A stretch of 64,000 nt of DNA from an uncultured Burkholderiales bacterium (GCA_903820745.1 CAIJIT010000049.1:24268-88267); one strand, 5' to 3'. Positions 10,188 through 19,864 are shown, counted from the stretch's first letter. A program made the numbers and translations. The notes: generated by a model not told the origin, from the sequence alone.

Positions 10188-11129
10188 TTAAAGGCCCAGA
10201 CCCTCATCAAGCCCCAGGTGCACATTCATCGACTGCACAGCGGCGCCGCTGGCCCCCTTGCCAAGGTTGTCTAGGCGGGCGATCAACAATGCCTGGGTCT
10301 CGCTACCGAACAAGAACAGGTCAACCCGGTTGCTGTCATTGCAGGCCTGGACATCAAAAAAGCCCGACTCCAGCGTCGCCGCATCGCGCATGGGCATCAC
10401 GCGGATGAAGCGTTCGCCCTCGTAATAGCTTGTCAGCGCCGAGTGCAGATCCTGCACCCCGGCACCCGCCCGGATCTGACTCAGATGCAACGGCACGCTG
10501 ACCGCCAGACCCTTGTAAAAAGGGCCGACGATGGGCATGAACACCGGCGGTTGCTGCAGTCCGGTATGCCTGGCCATCTCGGGCAAATGCTTGTGGTTCA
10601 AGCCCAAAGCATAAGGTCTTGGAGATGTAAGCTTGCGCTCACTTGTCGTTTCGTACTCGGAAATCATGCTTTTTCCGCCACCGGAATAGCCGGTGATCGA
10701 AGTTGCCGACAGCAAGGCGTCCGGGCTCAGCAGACCGGCATCGAGCAGCGGGCGCAGCGCCAGGATGAAGGCCGAGGCATGGCAACCGGGGTTGGCAATG
10801 CGCTTGGAAGCGCGGATCTTGTCGCGCTGGTCCGGCGCCAATTCGGGCAAACCGAAAGCCCAACCGGGGCTGATACGGTGCGCCGTGCTGGCATCGATCA
10901 GGCAGGTGCGGGGGTTGGTGATCATCGCGGCGGCTTCGCGCGACGCTGCGTCGGGCAGGCAAAGGAAAGCCACATCGGCAGCATTCAAGAGCCGCGCACG
11001 CTCGGCGGGATCCTTGCGCTTGTCGGCGTCAATGCGCAGCACCTCGATGTCGCTGCGAGCCGCCAGGTAGTCATGAATACGCAGACCGGTCGTACCCTCC
11101 TGGCCGTCTACAAACACCGCGTAAGTCAT
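10188..11129 (-). CDS. argC: N-acetyl-gamma-glutamyl-phosphate reductase (short, type 2)
   Basis: ArgC reduces N-acetyl-gamma-glutamyl phosphate to the semialdehyde with NADPH in arginine biosynthesis. At 313 aa this is the short type 2 form, beginning [18 protein letters not shown]. The catalytic cysteine lies in ANPGCHASA, with [14 protein letters not shown] after it. The track start is six residues too long; the ATG at 11127-11129 has GGAGAA about 6 nt upstream. It is a single gene, opposite to its neighbours. It converges on the cytochrome gene with a 24-bp gap and is divergent from the hydrolase gene by 52 bp. Its place inside the parA-parB interval is unusual. Confidence 0.93.
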   Translation of the reverse strand: MTYAVFVDGQEGTTGLRIHDYLAARSDIEVLRIDADKRKDPAERARLLNAADVAFLCLPDAASREAAAMITNPRTCLIDASTAHRISPGWAFGLPELAPDQRDKIRASKRIANPGCHASAFILALRPLLDAGLLSPDALLSATSITGYSGGGKSMISEYETTSERKLTSPRPYALGLNHKHLPEMARHTGLQQPPVFMPIVGPFYKGLAVSVPLHLSQIRAGAGVQDLHSALTSYYEGERFIRVMPMRDAATLESGFFDVQACNDSNRVDLFLFGSETQALLIARLDNLGKGASGAAVQSMNVHLGLDEGLGL

Positions 11130-11181
11130 CAATCTTCTCCAGCACAATCAGCCCAAGGGACGCAAAGCATAAGGCAAGTAG

Positions 11182-11724
11182 ATGAAAACCGAACGGGTAT
11201 TGCTGTTGCCGGGCTGGATGAACTCGGCGGAAGATCATTGGCAAAGCCTTTGGGAACGTCAACTGGGACATCAACGCGTCGAGCAGTCTGACTGGGAATG
11301 GCCGCGGCGCGGTGACTGGATGGCAAGGCTGGAAGAAGTCCTGCTCGAAGATGATCGCCCCACCCTGCTGGTCGCGCATTCTCTCGGTTGCCACTTGGTG
11401 GCTGGCTGGGCCGAACATTCAAGCCAAAAGCGCAGGGTGACAGGCGCGCTGCTGGTGGCGCCACCCGACGCCAGCAGACTGCCCCCGCAATTGCACAACT
11501 GGCGCCAAGCCCACGAGGGTCAGGGGCGCAGCCGTCTACCCTTCCCCTCGATCACCGTGATCAGCAGCAACGATCCCTACTGCTCGCTTGAAGAAGGCTC
11601 CCGCCTCGCCGCAGACTGGGGCTCAAGGCTGGTGCTGGCGGGTTCCGCCGGGCATCTGAACGAAGCGGCAAGGCTCGGTGACTGGCCCGAGGGTCAGACC
11701 TTGTTGGCGCAACTGCACGGGTAA
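11182..11724 (+). CDS. RBBP9/YdeN-family serine hydrolase
   Basis: A small alpha/beta-hydrolase of 180 aa. The N-terminus RVLLLPGWMNSAEDHWQ is typical of the RBBP9/YdeN family. The nucleophile elbow is AHSLGCHLV (Ser), and the acid-histidine region is GSAGHLNEAARLGDWPEG. The cytoplasmic substrate is unknown. It sits 13 bp before parB and on the same strand, so the two are probably cotranscribed; I recall a similar hydrolase between parA and parB in other Burkholderiales, which would make this gene part of the ancestral par arrangement. Confidence 0.85.
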   Translation: MKTERVLLLPGWMNSAEDHWQSLWERQLGHQRVEQSDWEWPRRGDWMARLEEVLLEDDRPTLLVAHSLGCHLVAGWAEHSSQKRRVTGALLVAPPDASRLPPQLHNWRQAHEGQGRSRLPFPSITVISSNDPYCSLEEGSRLAADWGSRLVLAGSAGHLNEAARLGDWPEGQTLLAQLHG

Positions 11725-11737
11725 GGGACAATTACGC

Positions 11738-12640
11738 ATGGCGACAAAAAAACCCAAAGGCCTCGGCCTCGGTCTCGAAGCCCTGCTAGGGCCCAAAGTC
11801 AGCGACGCAGAAATTGCTGCTGCGCGCGATGGCGAGCCCAGCAGCTTGAGGCTGGAACAACTGCAGCCCGGCAAATACCAGCCGCGCACACGCATGGATG
11901 AAGGCTCGCTCTATGAGCTGGCCGAAAGCATCAAGGCGCAGGGCATCATGCAGCCAATCCTGGTGCGCCCAGTGGGCGAGGCGGCCGAGCGGCGCTATGA
12001 AATTATCGCCGGCGAGCGACGTTTCCGAGCTGCCAAGCTGGCCGGACTGCGCGATGTGCCGGTGCTGGTCAAGGCGGTGCCCGACGAGGCCGCAGCCGCG
12101 ATGGCCCTGATCGAGAATATCCAGCGCGAAGACCTGAATCCGCTTGAAGAGGCGCAAGGCCTGCACCGCCTGGTGACCGAATTCCACCTGACGCATGAAC
12201 AGGCCGCGCAGGCGGTCGGACGTTCGCGCAGCGCCGCAAGCAATCTGTTGCGCTTGCTGCACCTGACTGCACCGGTACAGAACATGCTGATGGCCGGCGA
12301 CATCGACATGGGCCATGCGCGCGCCCTGTTGCCGCTCGATGGTGCGCACCAGATCACTTGCGCCACCGAGATCGCCGCCAAGAAGCTCAGCGTGCGTGAA
12401 GCCGAGAAACTGGTCGCGCGCCAAGGCTTAGGCCGCCAGACACCGCTGCTGCGGGTCAAGAACGAAAAGAGCCGCGATCTGCTGCGCCTGGAACAAGACT
12501 TGTCCGACCTGCTCGCAACCACGGTGGAGATCCGCGTCAAGAAGCGCACCAAGCGCGGCGAACAAGGCGAACTGTCGATCCAGTTCAGCTCGCTCGACGA
12601 GCTCAGCGGCCTGCTCGACCGTCTGCGCCAACCGCGCTAG
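11738..12640 (+). CDS. parB: Chromosome partitioning protein ParB (Spo0J)
   Basis: ParB binds parS, slides as a CTP-dependent clamp and stimulates ParA. The 300-aa protein starts MATKKPKGLGLGLEALLG, the basic N-terminal ParA-interaction segment. It then has YQPRTRMDEGSLYELAESIK, the CTP-binding region ending in IAGERRFRAAKLAGL, a helix-turn-helix region around THEQAAQAVGRSRSAASNLLRL, and a C-terminal dimerisation tail. The ORF-track start is 20 residues too early; the ATG at 11738 has TAAGGGA about 8 nt upstream. The three parS sites it should bind lie 7-8 kb upstream. Confidence 0.96.
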   Translation: MATKKPKGLGLGLEALLGPKVSDAEIAAARDGEPSSLRLEQLQPGKYQPRTRMDEGSLYELAESIKAQGIMQPILVRPVGEAAERRYEIIAGERRFRAAKLAGLRDVPVLVKAVPDEAAAAMALIENIQREDLNPLEEAQGLHRLVTEFHLTHEQAAQAVGRSRSAASNLLRLLHLTAPVQNMLMAGDIDMGHARALLPLDGAHQITCATEIAAKKLSVREAEKLVARQGLGRQTPLLRVKNEKSRDLLRLEQDLSDLLATTVEIRVKKRTKRGEQGELSIQFSSLDELSGLLDRLRQPR

Positions 12641-12919
12641 AACCCACCCGCGAAACGGGGGGCTGCCGGACTCCTAGGGGGGCGAGGCACAAGCCAACTC
12701 AAGGCCGTTTGCCGTAGCATCTTGGCAAGGATCGGTCACGTCAAACCTCCCCTGATAGCCAAAAGACGGTCCTGCCTTGGCCCTATGTTGACCCTCGGAA
12801 AGCTCTGATGACGCCCCGCCCGCAAGGGCCGCCCTGAACGATGCCAGGACGCCATCAGAACTTCCCGGAGTTGCAGGACGCGACATGCCCTGCGCCTTCG
12901 GGACCAACAGGAGGACAGC

Positions 12920-14842
12920 ATGGACGTGATCAGCAGCTTTGCCGCGCGCTATGAGCGCACCCGGGTCGAACAACTCAGCCTTGAGGAATACCTCGCCGAG
13001 TGCAAACGCAACCCGATGGCCTTTGCAAGCGCCGCCGAGCGCATGCTCAAGGCCATCGGTGCCCCGCAAATGGTCGACACCCGCAATGACCCGCGGCTGT
13101 CGCGTTTGTTCGCCAACAAGACGATCAAGCTCTACCCCGCTTTCGCCGAATTCTTCGGGCTCGAAGATCCGATCGAACAGGTGGTCAGCTATTTCCGCCA
13201 CGCAGCACAGGGACTGGAAGAAAAGAAGCAAATTCTCTACCTGCTCGGCCCGGTCGGCGGCGGCAAGAGCTCGATTGCCGAGCGGCTGAAACTGTTGATG
13301 GAGCAGGTTCCCTTCTATGCGTTGGAGGGTTCCCCGGTCAATGAATCGCCTCTGGGCCTTTTCGACCCCGCCGAGGATGGCCCGTTGCTCGAAAATGATT
13401 ACGGTATTCCGCGCCGTTACCTGACCCGCATTCTGAGCCCCTGGGCGGTCAAACGCCTGGAAGAATTCAATGGCGATATACGTCGCTTCAAGGTCATCAA
13501 ATGCTTCCCGAGCGTGCTCAGGCAGGTCGCCGTAGCCAAGACCGAGCCGGGTGACGAAAACAATCAGGACATCAGCTCGCTGGTCGGCAAGGTCGACATC
13601 CGCAAGCTTGAAACCTATGCCCAGGACGACCCCGATGCCTACAGCTACTCAGGCGGCCTCTGCCTGGCCAATCAGGGCCTGCTTGAATTTGTCGAAATGT
13701 TCAAGGCTCCGATCAAGGTGTTGCACCCCTTGCTGACCGCCACACAGGAGGGCAATTACAAGGGCACCGAGGGCTTCGGCGCGATCCCGTTCGACGGCAT
13801 TGTGCTGGCCCATAGCAACGAAAGCGAATGGAAGACCTTCCGCAACAACAAGAACAACGAAGCCTTCCTCGACCGCATCTACATCGTCAAGGTGCCCTAT
13901 TGCCTGCGCGTTTCCGAAGAGGTGAAGATCTACGAAAAGTTGATCCGTGGCAGCTCACTGGCCGATGCCAAATGTGCACCGGGCACCTTGAAGTTGATGA
14001 GCCAGTTCGCCATCCTGACAAGGCTGAAGGAGCCCGAGAACAGCTCGCTCTATTCGAAGATGCTGGTCTACGATGGCGAGAGCCTGAAGGACACCGACCC
14101 GCGCGCCAAGAGTTTTCAGGAATACCGCGACTACGCCGGCGTCGACGAAGGCATGAGCGGCATCTCGACCCGCTTCGCCTACAAGATCCTGTCCAAGGTC
14201 TTCAACTTCGACTCATCCGAAGTGGCAGCCAATCCGGTGCATCTGATGTATGTGCTCGAACAGCAGATCGCGCGCGAGCAGTTTCCCGCCGAGACCGAGC
14301 AGAAATACATCGGCTTCATCAAGGAGTTGCTGGCTCCTCGCTATGCCGAGTTCATCGGCAAGGAAATCCAGACGGCCTACCTGGAAAGCTATAGCGAATA
14401 TGGCCAGAACATCTTCGACCGCTACATCACCTATGCCGACTACTGGATCCAGGACCAGGAATACCGCGACACCGACACCGGCGAGGTCTTCGACCGCCAA
14501 GCCTTGAATGCCGAGCTCGAAAAGATCGAAAAGCCCGCTGGCATCAGCAATCCGAAGGATTTCCGCAACGAAATCGTCAATTTCGTGCTGCGCGCACGCG
14601 CCCAGCATTCGGGCAAGAACCCGTCTTGGACCAGCTACGAAAAACTGCGCACGGTGATCGAGAAGAAGATGTTTTCGAACACCGAGGAATTGCTGCCGGT
14701 CATCAGCTTCAACGCCAAAGCCAGCGCCGACGAGGCCAAGAAACATGCCAATTTTGTCCAGCGCATGGTTGACAAAGGCTATACCGCCAAGCAGGTCAGA
14801 TTGCTTTGCGAATGGTATTTGAGGGTACGCAAGAGCTCCTGA
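12920..14842 (+). CDS. prkA: PrkA/YeaG-family serine protein kinase (AAA+)
   Basis: A 640-aa cytoplasmic protein of the PrkA family, which combines an AAA+ domain with a C-terminal kinase-like domain and acts in stress and nutrient-limitation responses. The Walker A loop is YLLGPVGGGKSSIAERL; further family stretches include DRIYIVKVPYCL and SGISTRFAYKILS. Length matches E. coli YeaG. The ATG at 12920 has a strong GGAGG 6 nt upstream. The 279 bp before it contain no gene I can support. It leads the conserved trio prkA-yeaH-spoVR, with 27 bp to the next gene. In enterics the trio is under RpoS; no such control can be read here. Confidence 0.95.
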   Translation: MDVISSFAARYERTRVEQLSLEEYLAECKRNPMAFASAAERMLKAIGAPQMVDTRNDPRLSRLFANKTIKLYPAFAEFFGLEDPIEQVVSYFRHAAQGLEEKKQILYLLGPVGGGKSSIAERLKLLMEQVPFYALEGSPVNESPLGLFDPAEDGPLLENDYGIPRRYLTRILSPWAVKRLEEFNGDIRRFKVIKCFPSVLRQVAVAKTEPGDENNQDISSLVGKVDIRKLETYAQDDPDAYSYSGGLCLANQGLLEFVEMFKAPIKVLHPLLTATQEGNYKGTEGFGAIPFDGIVLAHSNESEWKTFRNNKNNEAFLDRIYIVKVPYCLRVSEEVKIYEKLIRGSSLADAKCAPGTLKLMSQFAILTRLKEPENSSLYSKMLVYDGESLKDTDPRAKSFQEYRDYAGVDEGMSGISTRFAYKILSKVFNFDSSEVAANPVHLMYVLEQQIAREQFPAETEQKYIGFIKELLAPRYAEFIGKEIQTAYLESYSEYGQNIFDRYITYADYWIQDQEYRDTDTGEVFDRQALNAELEKIEKPAGISNPKDFRNEIVNFVLRARAQHSGKNPSWTSYEKLRTVIEKKMFSNTEELLPVISFNAKASADEAKKHANFVQRMVDKGYTAKQVRLLCEWYLRVRKSS

Positions 14843-14869
14843 ACAACCCCCGACTGAACAAGGCGATCC

Positions 14870-16144
14870 ATGCTCAACCAAATCATCGACCGCAGACTCT
14901 CAGGCCGGCACAAGTCGATCGGCAACCGCGAACGCTTTCTGCAGCGCCACAAGCAGCAGATCCGTGAAGCTGTCAGGCGCGCAGTGGACGGCCGCGGCAT
15001 CCGCGACCTGGCGCAAGGCGAGGATGTGCATATCCCGAAGAGGGATCTGCACGAGCCGGTTTTCGGCCATGGCGAGGGCGGTACGCGCGAGTTGGTCAGG
15101 CCCGGCAATATCGAGCATCTGAAGGGCGACCGCCTGGCCAGGCCAAAAGGCGGTGGCACAGGGCAAGGCGGCAGCCAGGCCAGCGATAGCGGCGAAGGCG
15201 ATGACGACTTCATCTTCCACCTCAGCCGCGATGAATTCATGCAGGTCTTCTTCGATGATCTGGCTTTGCCGAATCTGGTGCGCAGCCAACTGGCTGAAAC
15301 ACCGATCTGGAAAACCCATCGTGCCGGGCTCACCAGCGATGGCACACCCACCAATCTGCATTTGCTGCGATCAATGCGCGGTGCCCTGGGCCGGCGGATT
15401 GCCCTGGGCACCAGCAAGCGCCGTGAGTTGCTCGAGCTTGAATCGAGGCTGGAGCAGTTAGAGCGGGATAACGACCCTGCGGCAAAAGCCCAATGGCTGA
15501 CCATCGAAGCCCGCATCAAACATCTGCGCCAGCGCATCGCTGCGATCCCGTTTCTCGATCCGATCGACCTGCGTTTTCGCAACCGCGTGCGTTTGCCGGT
15601 CCCGAACAGCCGGGCGGTGATGTTCTGCCTAATGGACGTCTCGGGATCGATGGACGAGAGCCGCAAAGAATTGGCCAAACGCTTTTTCATCCTGCTCTAT
15701 CTGTTCCTGACCCGTCATTACGACAAGATCGACGTCGTATTCATCCGCCACCATACCCAGGCCCAGGAGGTTGATGAGAAGAATTTCTTCCACTCCACCG
15801 AGACCGGCGGTACGGTCGTCTCGAGCGCATTGCTGCTGATGGAAGAAATCATCCACAAGCGCTACCCCCATGGGGAATGGAATATCTATGGCGCACAGGC
15901 CAGCGATGGCGACAACTGGCATCAGGACAGCGGTCGTTGCCGAGAATTGCTGGCTGCGACGATCCTGCCCCAATGCCGCTACTTCGCCTATGTCCAGGTG
16001 GCCGAGCAGGAGCAAAACCTCTGGACCGAATACGCCAAACTGAGCGAAGAAATCGCCCACTTTGCGATGCGTAAAGCCGTCACCTCAGCGCAGATCTATC
16101 CGGTTTTCCGCGACTTATTCAAGAAGGAAGGCGTCGGGCCATGA
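14870..16144 (+). CDS. yeaH: YeaH/YhbH-family protein (DUF444, VWA-like)
   Basis: The 424-aa partner of PrkA. It begins MLNQIIDRRLSGRHKSIGNRERF, typical of DUF444, and carries a von Willebrand A-like metal-binding motif in CLMDVSGSMDE. Basic N-terminal half and acidic, glycine-rich linker (GTGQGGSQASDSGEGDDD) are as in homologues. Function is tied genetically to PrkA and SpoVR in stress survival, but the biochemistry is not settled. The stop overlaps the spoVR start (ATGA), indicating translational coupling. Confidence 0.93.
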   Translation: MLNQIIDRRLSGRHKSIGNRERFLQRHKQQIREAVRRAVDGRGIRDLAQGEDVHIPKRDLHEPVFGHGEGGTRELVRPGNIEHLKGDRLARPKGGGTGQGGSQASDSGEGDDDFIFHLSRDEFMQVFFDDLALPNLVRSQLAETPIWKTHRAGLTSDGTPTNLHLLRSMRGALGRRIALGTSKRRELLELESRLEQLERDNDPAAKAQWLTIEARIKHLRQRIAAIPFLDPIDLRFRNRVRLPVPNSRAVMFCLMDVSGSMDESRKELAKRFFILLYLFLTRHYDKIDVVFIRHHTQAQEVDEKNFFHSTETGGTVVSSALLLMEEIIHKRYPHGEWNIYGAQASDGDNWHQDSGRCRELLAATILPQCRYFAYVQVAEQEQNLWTEYAKLSEEIAHFAMRKAVTSAQIYPVFRDLFKKEGVGP

Positions 16145-17739
16145 CAGACATAGAAAACCGCCGGCAAGTCGGTGTCGGCCCGACCAGGTCGCAATATGGT
16201 GGCCGCCGAATCAGGCAGCCATTCAAGCAAATGCAGCCGCTGGCACAGCGTCCTGCAGAACCCTTGCCTTCACCCAGCGACTGGACTTTCGAACTGCTCA
16301 ACCAATATCACGAGGTGATCCGTCAGACGGCCGAACGCTTTGGTCTTGACACCTTCGCCAACCAACTGGAAATCATCACCGCCGAACAGATGATGGATGC
16401 TTATGCTTCGGTGGGCATGCCGGTCAATTACCGGCATTGGAGCTATGGCAAGGAATTCATTTCGACCGAGCGGAATTACCAGCGCGGCCAGATGGGTCTG
16501 GCCTATGAAATAGTCATCAATTCCGACCCCTGCATCGCTTATCTGATGGAGGAAAACACCATGGCCATGCAGGCTTTGGTGATCGCCCATGCCTGCTATG
16601 GCCACAACAGTTTTTTCAAGGGCAACTATCTGTTCCGCATGTGGACCGATGCCTCATCGATCATCGATTACCTGGTCTATGCGAAGAATTTCGTCGCTGA
16701 ATGCGAGAGCCGTCATGGGCTCGACCAGGTCGAGCAAATGCTCGACTCTTGCCATGCTTTGATGCCCCATGGTGTCGACCGCTACCGGCGCCCGACCCGT
16801 CTTTCACTGGACCAGGAAAATGCCCGCCGCACCGAGCGTGAGGCCCATGCCCAGCAGCAAATCAACGAGCTCTGGCGCACCTTGCCGTCTCGCGATATGA
16901 AGGCCGATGCGGCGGCCAAGCGCTTTCCCGCCGAAGCCCAAGAAAACCTGCTTTATTTCATCGAAAAGAACGCGCCGTTACTCGAACCTTGGCAGCGCGA
17001 AATCGTCCGCATCGTGCGCAAGATCGCACAGTATTTTTACCCCCAGCGGCAGACCCAGGTGATGAACGAAGGCTGGGCCACTTTCTGGCATCACCAGTTG
17101 CTGAACCAGATGTATGACGACGGGTATTTAAATGATGGTCTGATGATCGAATGGTTGAAGTCGCATACCAATGTGATCGCCCAGCCTCCGATGGCCAGGA
17201 TCAACCCTTATGCACTGGGTTTCGCGATGTACACCGACATCAAACGTATTTGCCAGCAACCGACCGAAGAAGACCGGCGCTGGTTCCCCGGCTTTGCTGG
17301 CGCAGATTGGTTGCCGACCATCGACCATGCCATGCGCAACTTCAAGGACGAAAGCTTCATCGGCCAATACCTGAGCCCCAAGCTGATGCGCGACTTCAGG
17401 CTGTTCGCCATCATCGACGATGAAAAGCAGCAGGACTATGAAATCTCGGCCATCCACGACGAGGCGGGTTACCAGCATATGCGCGAGGCGCTGGCGCGCC
17501 AGTACGACCTCAGCACCCGCGAACCCAATATCCAGGTCTGGAATGTCAATCTGCGCGGCGACCGATCATTGATCTTGCGCCATATCCAGCATATGAGCTG
17601 CCCCTTGCATGAGAGCACCCTCGAAGTGCTCAAGCATGTAGCTCGTCTCTGGGGCTTTGGCGTTCAACTCGAAAGCGTCGACGCTGATGACAGCGTCACC
17701 AAGAGTTGGAACATCGCGGCAGCAACGCAGCCTTTGTGA
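16141..17739 (+). CDS. spoVR: SpoVR-family protein (YcgB)
   Basis: A 532-aa SpoVR-like protein, the third member of the prkA-yeaH-spoVR operon. Family stretches are clear: VGMPVNYRHWSYGKEF, QALVIAHACYGHNSFFKGNYLF, MNEGWATFWHHQL and NPYALGF. Homologues occur in many non-sporulating bacteria, and the name reflects a Bacillus spore-cortex phenotype rather than function here. The first about 40 residues (TDIENRRQVGVGPTRSQYGG) are probably an unstructured extension. Its TGA ends at 17739 and the stop of the opposing dehydrogenase gene starts at 17740, leaving no terminator space. Confidence 0.94.
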   Translation: MTDIENRRQVGVGPTRSQYGGRRIRQPFKQMQPLAQRPAEPLPSPSDWTFELLNQYHEVIRQTAERFGLDTFANQLEIITAEQMMDAYASVGMPVNYRHWSYGKEFISTERNYQRGQMGLAYEIVINSDPCIAYLMEENTMAMQALVIAHACYGHNSFFKGNYLFRMWTDASSIIDYLVYAKNFVAECESRHGLDQVEQMLDSCHALMPHGVDRYRRPTRLSLDQENARRTEREAHAQQQINELWRTLPSRDMKADAAAKRFPAEAQENLLYFIEKNAPLLEPWQREIVRIVRKIAQYFYPQRQTQVMNEGWATFWHHQLLNQMYDDGYLNDGLMIEWLKSHTNVIAQPPMARINPYALGFAMYTDIKRICQQPTEEDRRWFPGFAGADWLPTIDHAMRNFKDESFIGQYLSPKLMRDFRLFAIIDDEKQQDYEISAIHDEAGYQHMREALARQYDLSTREPNIQVWNVNLRGDRSLILRHIQHMSCPLHESTLEVLKHVARLWGFGVQLESVDADDSVTKSWNIAAATQPL

Positions 17740-19161
17740 TCAAAGCTCGAAAATCTTGCCCGGATTCATGATGTTGTGCGGGTCCAGGGCCTGCTTCAGC
17801 AAACGCATGACCGCTACCGCGCCGACGCCCGCCTCTTCGATCAAGAACGCCTGCTTGTGCAGTCCGATACCATGCTCGCCGGTACAAGTTCCCTCGAGCC
17901 TGATCGCATGTTCGACCATACGCTGGCTCAAAGCTTCAGCGGTCGCGCGCTCGGAAGGGACTTGCGGATCGACCAGGTAACCGACATGGAAATTGCCATC
18001 GCCGACATGACCGACAACGTAATAAGGCAACCCGGTTGCTTCGACATCGAGCACCGAGGCATTGATGATTTCGGCCAAGCGTGAGATCGGCACGCAGGTG
18101 TCGGTGGTCACGCAGCGGCAACCCGGTTTGGTCTGCAGGCCGGCAAAATAGACGCTATGCCGGGCTTTCCAAAGCTTGTTGCGCGACTCCGGCGTGGTCG
18201 CCCAATCGAAATCTTCACCCCCGTGGTCGCGCGCGATGTCCTGCACGATTTGCGCCTGCTCGGCCACCGATGCCGGGCTGCCATGGAATTCCATCAACAA
18301 CATCGGCGCTTCGCGCAACCCGAGCTTGTCGTGAAGGTTGACCGCGCGCACCGAATTGATGTCAAGCAACTCGCAACGCGCAATCGGCACCCCCGTCTGG
18401 ATGATCTGTATCGTCGTTTTCACGGCCGCATCAATGCTGGGGAAAAAGCAGATCGCCGCCGACAACGCTTCGGGCAAGGGATAAAGCTTCAAGGTCAGCT
18501 CGCAAATCACGCCCAATGTGCCCTCGCTGCCGACATAAAGCCTTGTGAGGTCATAGCCGGCGCTGCTCTTTCTGGCGCGTGACCCGGTATGGATAGACCC
18601 ACCGGTAGCCGTCACCATGGTCAGACCGAGCACGTTCTCGCGCATCGTGCCGTAGCGCACGGCATTCGTGCCGCTGGCCCGGGTTGCCGCCATACCGCCC
18701 AGCGTGGCATCGGCGCCTGGGTCGATGGGGAAGAACAGGCCCTCGTGACGCAACTCGTTGTTAAGTTGGTTGCGCGTCACGCCGGCCTGCACCGTGACGG
18801 TCAAGTCCTCGGTGTTGATGCGAAGAATCCGGTTCATTCGCGTCATGTCGAGGCTGACTCCGCCTTGTACCGCCAGCAGATGACCCTCCAGCGATGAGCC
18901 GGCGCCAAACGGAATCACCGGTACCTGGTGTTCGTGAGCCAAAGCCACAACAAAAGCCACATCCTCGTTATCCTGAGCAAAGATGACGACCGCGGGCGGC
19001 GGCGCATCGAATGGCGACTCGTCGCGCCCATGTTGCTGACGCACCGCCAACGCGGTCGAACAGCGCTCCCCGAAACGGCCTTGCAGCCGTTCAAGCATCG
19101 CCTCCGGCATCAAGCGCGCAGGCATGTTTGAAAAGAATTCGGTCGGTGTCGCTGCGTTCAT
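17740..19161 (-). CDS. FAD-linked oxidase, D-lactate/glycolate dehydrogenase type
   Basis: A 473-aa flavoprotein of the VAO/GlcD family that oxidises a D-2-hydroxy acid, most likely D-lactate, and passes electrons to cytochrome c or the quinone pool. The FAD-binding region shows VPVIPFGAGSSLEGH and DPGADATLGGMAATRASGTNAVRYG. The C-terminal domain has GHVGDGNFHVGYLVDP and GTCTGEHGIGLHK, typical of D-lactate dehydrogenase (cytochrome). The track frame adds 18 residues; the ATG at 19159-19161 has a GAGGAGAC Shine-Dalgarno. It is divergent from the adenosyltransferase gene with about 70 bp between them. The substrate is assigned by resemblance only. Confidence 0.88.
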   Translation of the reverse strand: MNAATPTEFFSNMPARLMPEAMLERLQGRFGERCSTALAVRQQHGRDESPFDAPPPAVVIFAQDNEDVAFVVALAHEHQVPVIPFGAGSSLEGHLLAVQGGVSLDMTRMNRILRINTEDLTVTVQAGVTRNQLNNELRHEGLFFPIDPGADATLGGMAATRASGTNAVRYGTMRENVLGLTMVTATGGSIHTGSRARKSSAGYDLTRLYVGSEGTLGVICELTLKLYPLPEALSAAICFFPSIDAAVKTTIQIIQTGVPIARCELLDINSVRAVNLHDKLGLREAPMLLMEFHGSPASVAEQAQIVQDIARDHGGEDFDWATTPESRNKLWKARHSVYFAGLQTKPGCRCVTTDTCVPISRLAEIINASVLDVEATGLPYYVVGHVGDGNFHVGYLVDPQVPSERATAEALSQRMVEHAIRLEGTCTGEHGIGLHKQAFLIEEAGVGAVAVMRLLKQALDPHNIMNPGKIFEL

Positions 19162-19232
19162 ATGGGTCTCCTCGGCCGGATTCTCCAACAAATCAGGCAA
19201 GATACTGCACTTCACCGCTGATAAACCGCATC

Positions 19233-19814
19233 ATGGCCAATCGACTCTCAGAAATCGCAACCCGTACCGGCGACGACGGCACAACCGGCCTTGGCGACGG
19301 CAGCCGGGTTCCGAAAGACCATTTGCGCGTCCACGCCATGGGTGAGGTCGACGAGTTGAACTCGCATATCGGCCTGCTGCTGGCTGAACCTTTGCCCGAC
19401 GACATCCGCGAACTGCTGATCGTGATCCAGCATGAATTGTTCAACCTCGGCGGTGAACTCTGCATGCCGGGGTTCGAACTGCTCAAGATCGATGCGGTGT
19501 TGCGACTCGACGATGCGCTGGCACATTACAACTCAGCCTTGCCCCGGTTGAAGGAGTTCATCCTTCCTGCCGGTAGCCGCAGCGCTTGCCAGGCCCATGT
19601 CTGCCGTACGGTGGCACGCCGCGCTGAACGCGCTGTCGTGACGCTGGCGGCCGCTGCGTCCATCAACGCAGCCCCGCGCCAATACCTGAACCGGCTGTCT
19701 GATCTGCTGTTTGTTCTGGCTCGCGTTCTCAACCGTGCCAACCTAGACGGTCTGGGTGGTGACGATGTCTATTGGCACAGCGAGCGGCTGCAACGGCAAG
19801 AAACTATTAAATGA
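19233..19814 (+). CDS. Cob(I)alamin adenosyltransferase, PduO type
   Basis: A 193-aa enzyme that transfers the adenosyl group of ATP to cob(I)alamin to make adenosylcobalamin. The N-terminus MANRLSEIATRTGDDGTTGLGDG is the ATP-binding motif of PduO-type enzymes, and the C-terminal RRAERAVVTLA...PRQYLNRLSDLLFVLARVLN is also characteristic. The track start (19011) runs through the opposing gene; ATG 19233 is the family-typical start, though its Shine-Dalgarno is weak. No cobalamin riboswitch fits in the 71-bp divergent gap. A stable hairpin follows the stop by 6 bp. Confidence 0.95.
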   Translation: MANRLSEIATRTGDDGTTGLGDGSRVPKDHLRVHAMGEVDELNSHIGLLLAEPLPDDIRELLIVIQHELFNLGGELCMPGFELLKIDAVLRLDDALAHYNSALPRLKEFILPAGSRSACQAHVCRTVARRAERAVVTLAAAASINAAPRQYLNRLSDLLFVLARVLNRANLDGLGGDDVYWHSERLQRQETIK

Positions 19815-19820
19815 ATTTTT

Positions 19821-19843
19821 ACTAGCTCATCTTTTGAGCTAGT
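19821..19843. terminator. Perfect hairpin after the adenosyltransferase gene
   Basis: ACTAGCTCA-TCTTT-TGAGCTAGT is a perfect 9-bp stem with a 5-nt loop, starting 6 bp after the stop codon. A run of T precedes it rather than follows it, so it is an atypical intrinsic terminator. It could also be a regulatory structure for the next gene. Confidence 0.5.
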
Positions 19844-19864
19844 TGGCGCGCAACATGGCTTCCA

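Noticed and set aside
12641-12919. Sigma-54 promoter or a small gene before prkA
   Set aside because: No TGGCAC-N5-TTGC pair and no open frame with a ribosome-binding site could be supported in this 279-bp gap.
19162-19232. Cobalamin riboswitch before the adenosyltransferase gene
   Set aside because: The 71-bp divergent gap is too short for the ~200-nt element and no B12-box is seen.
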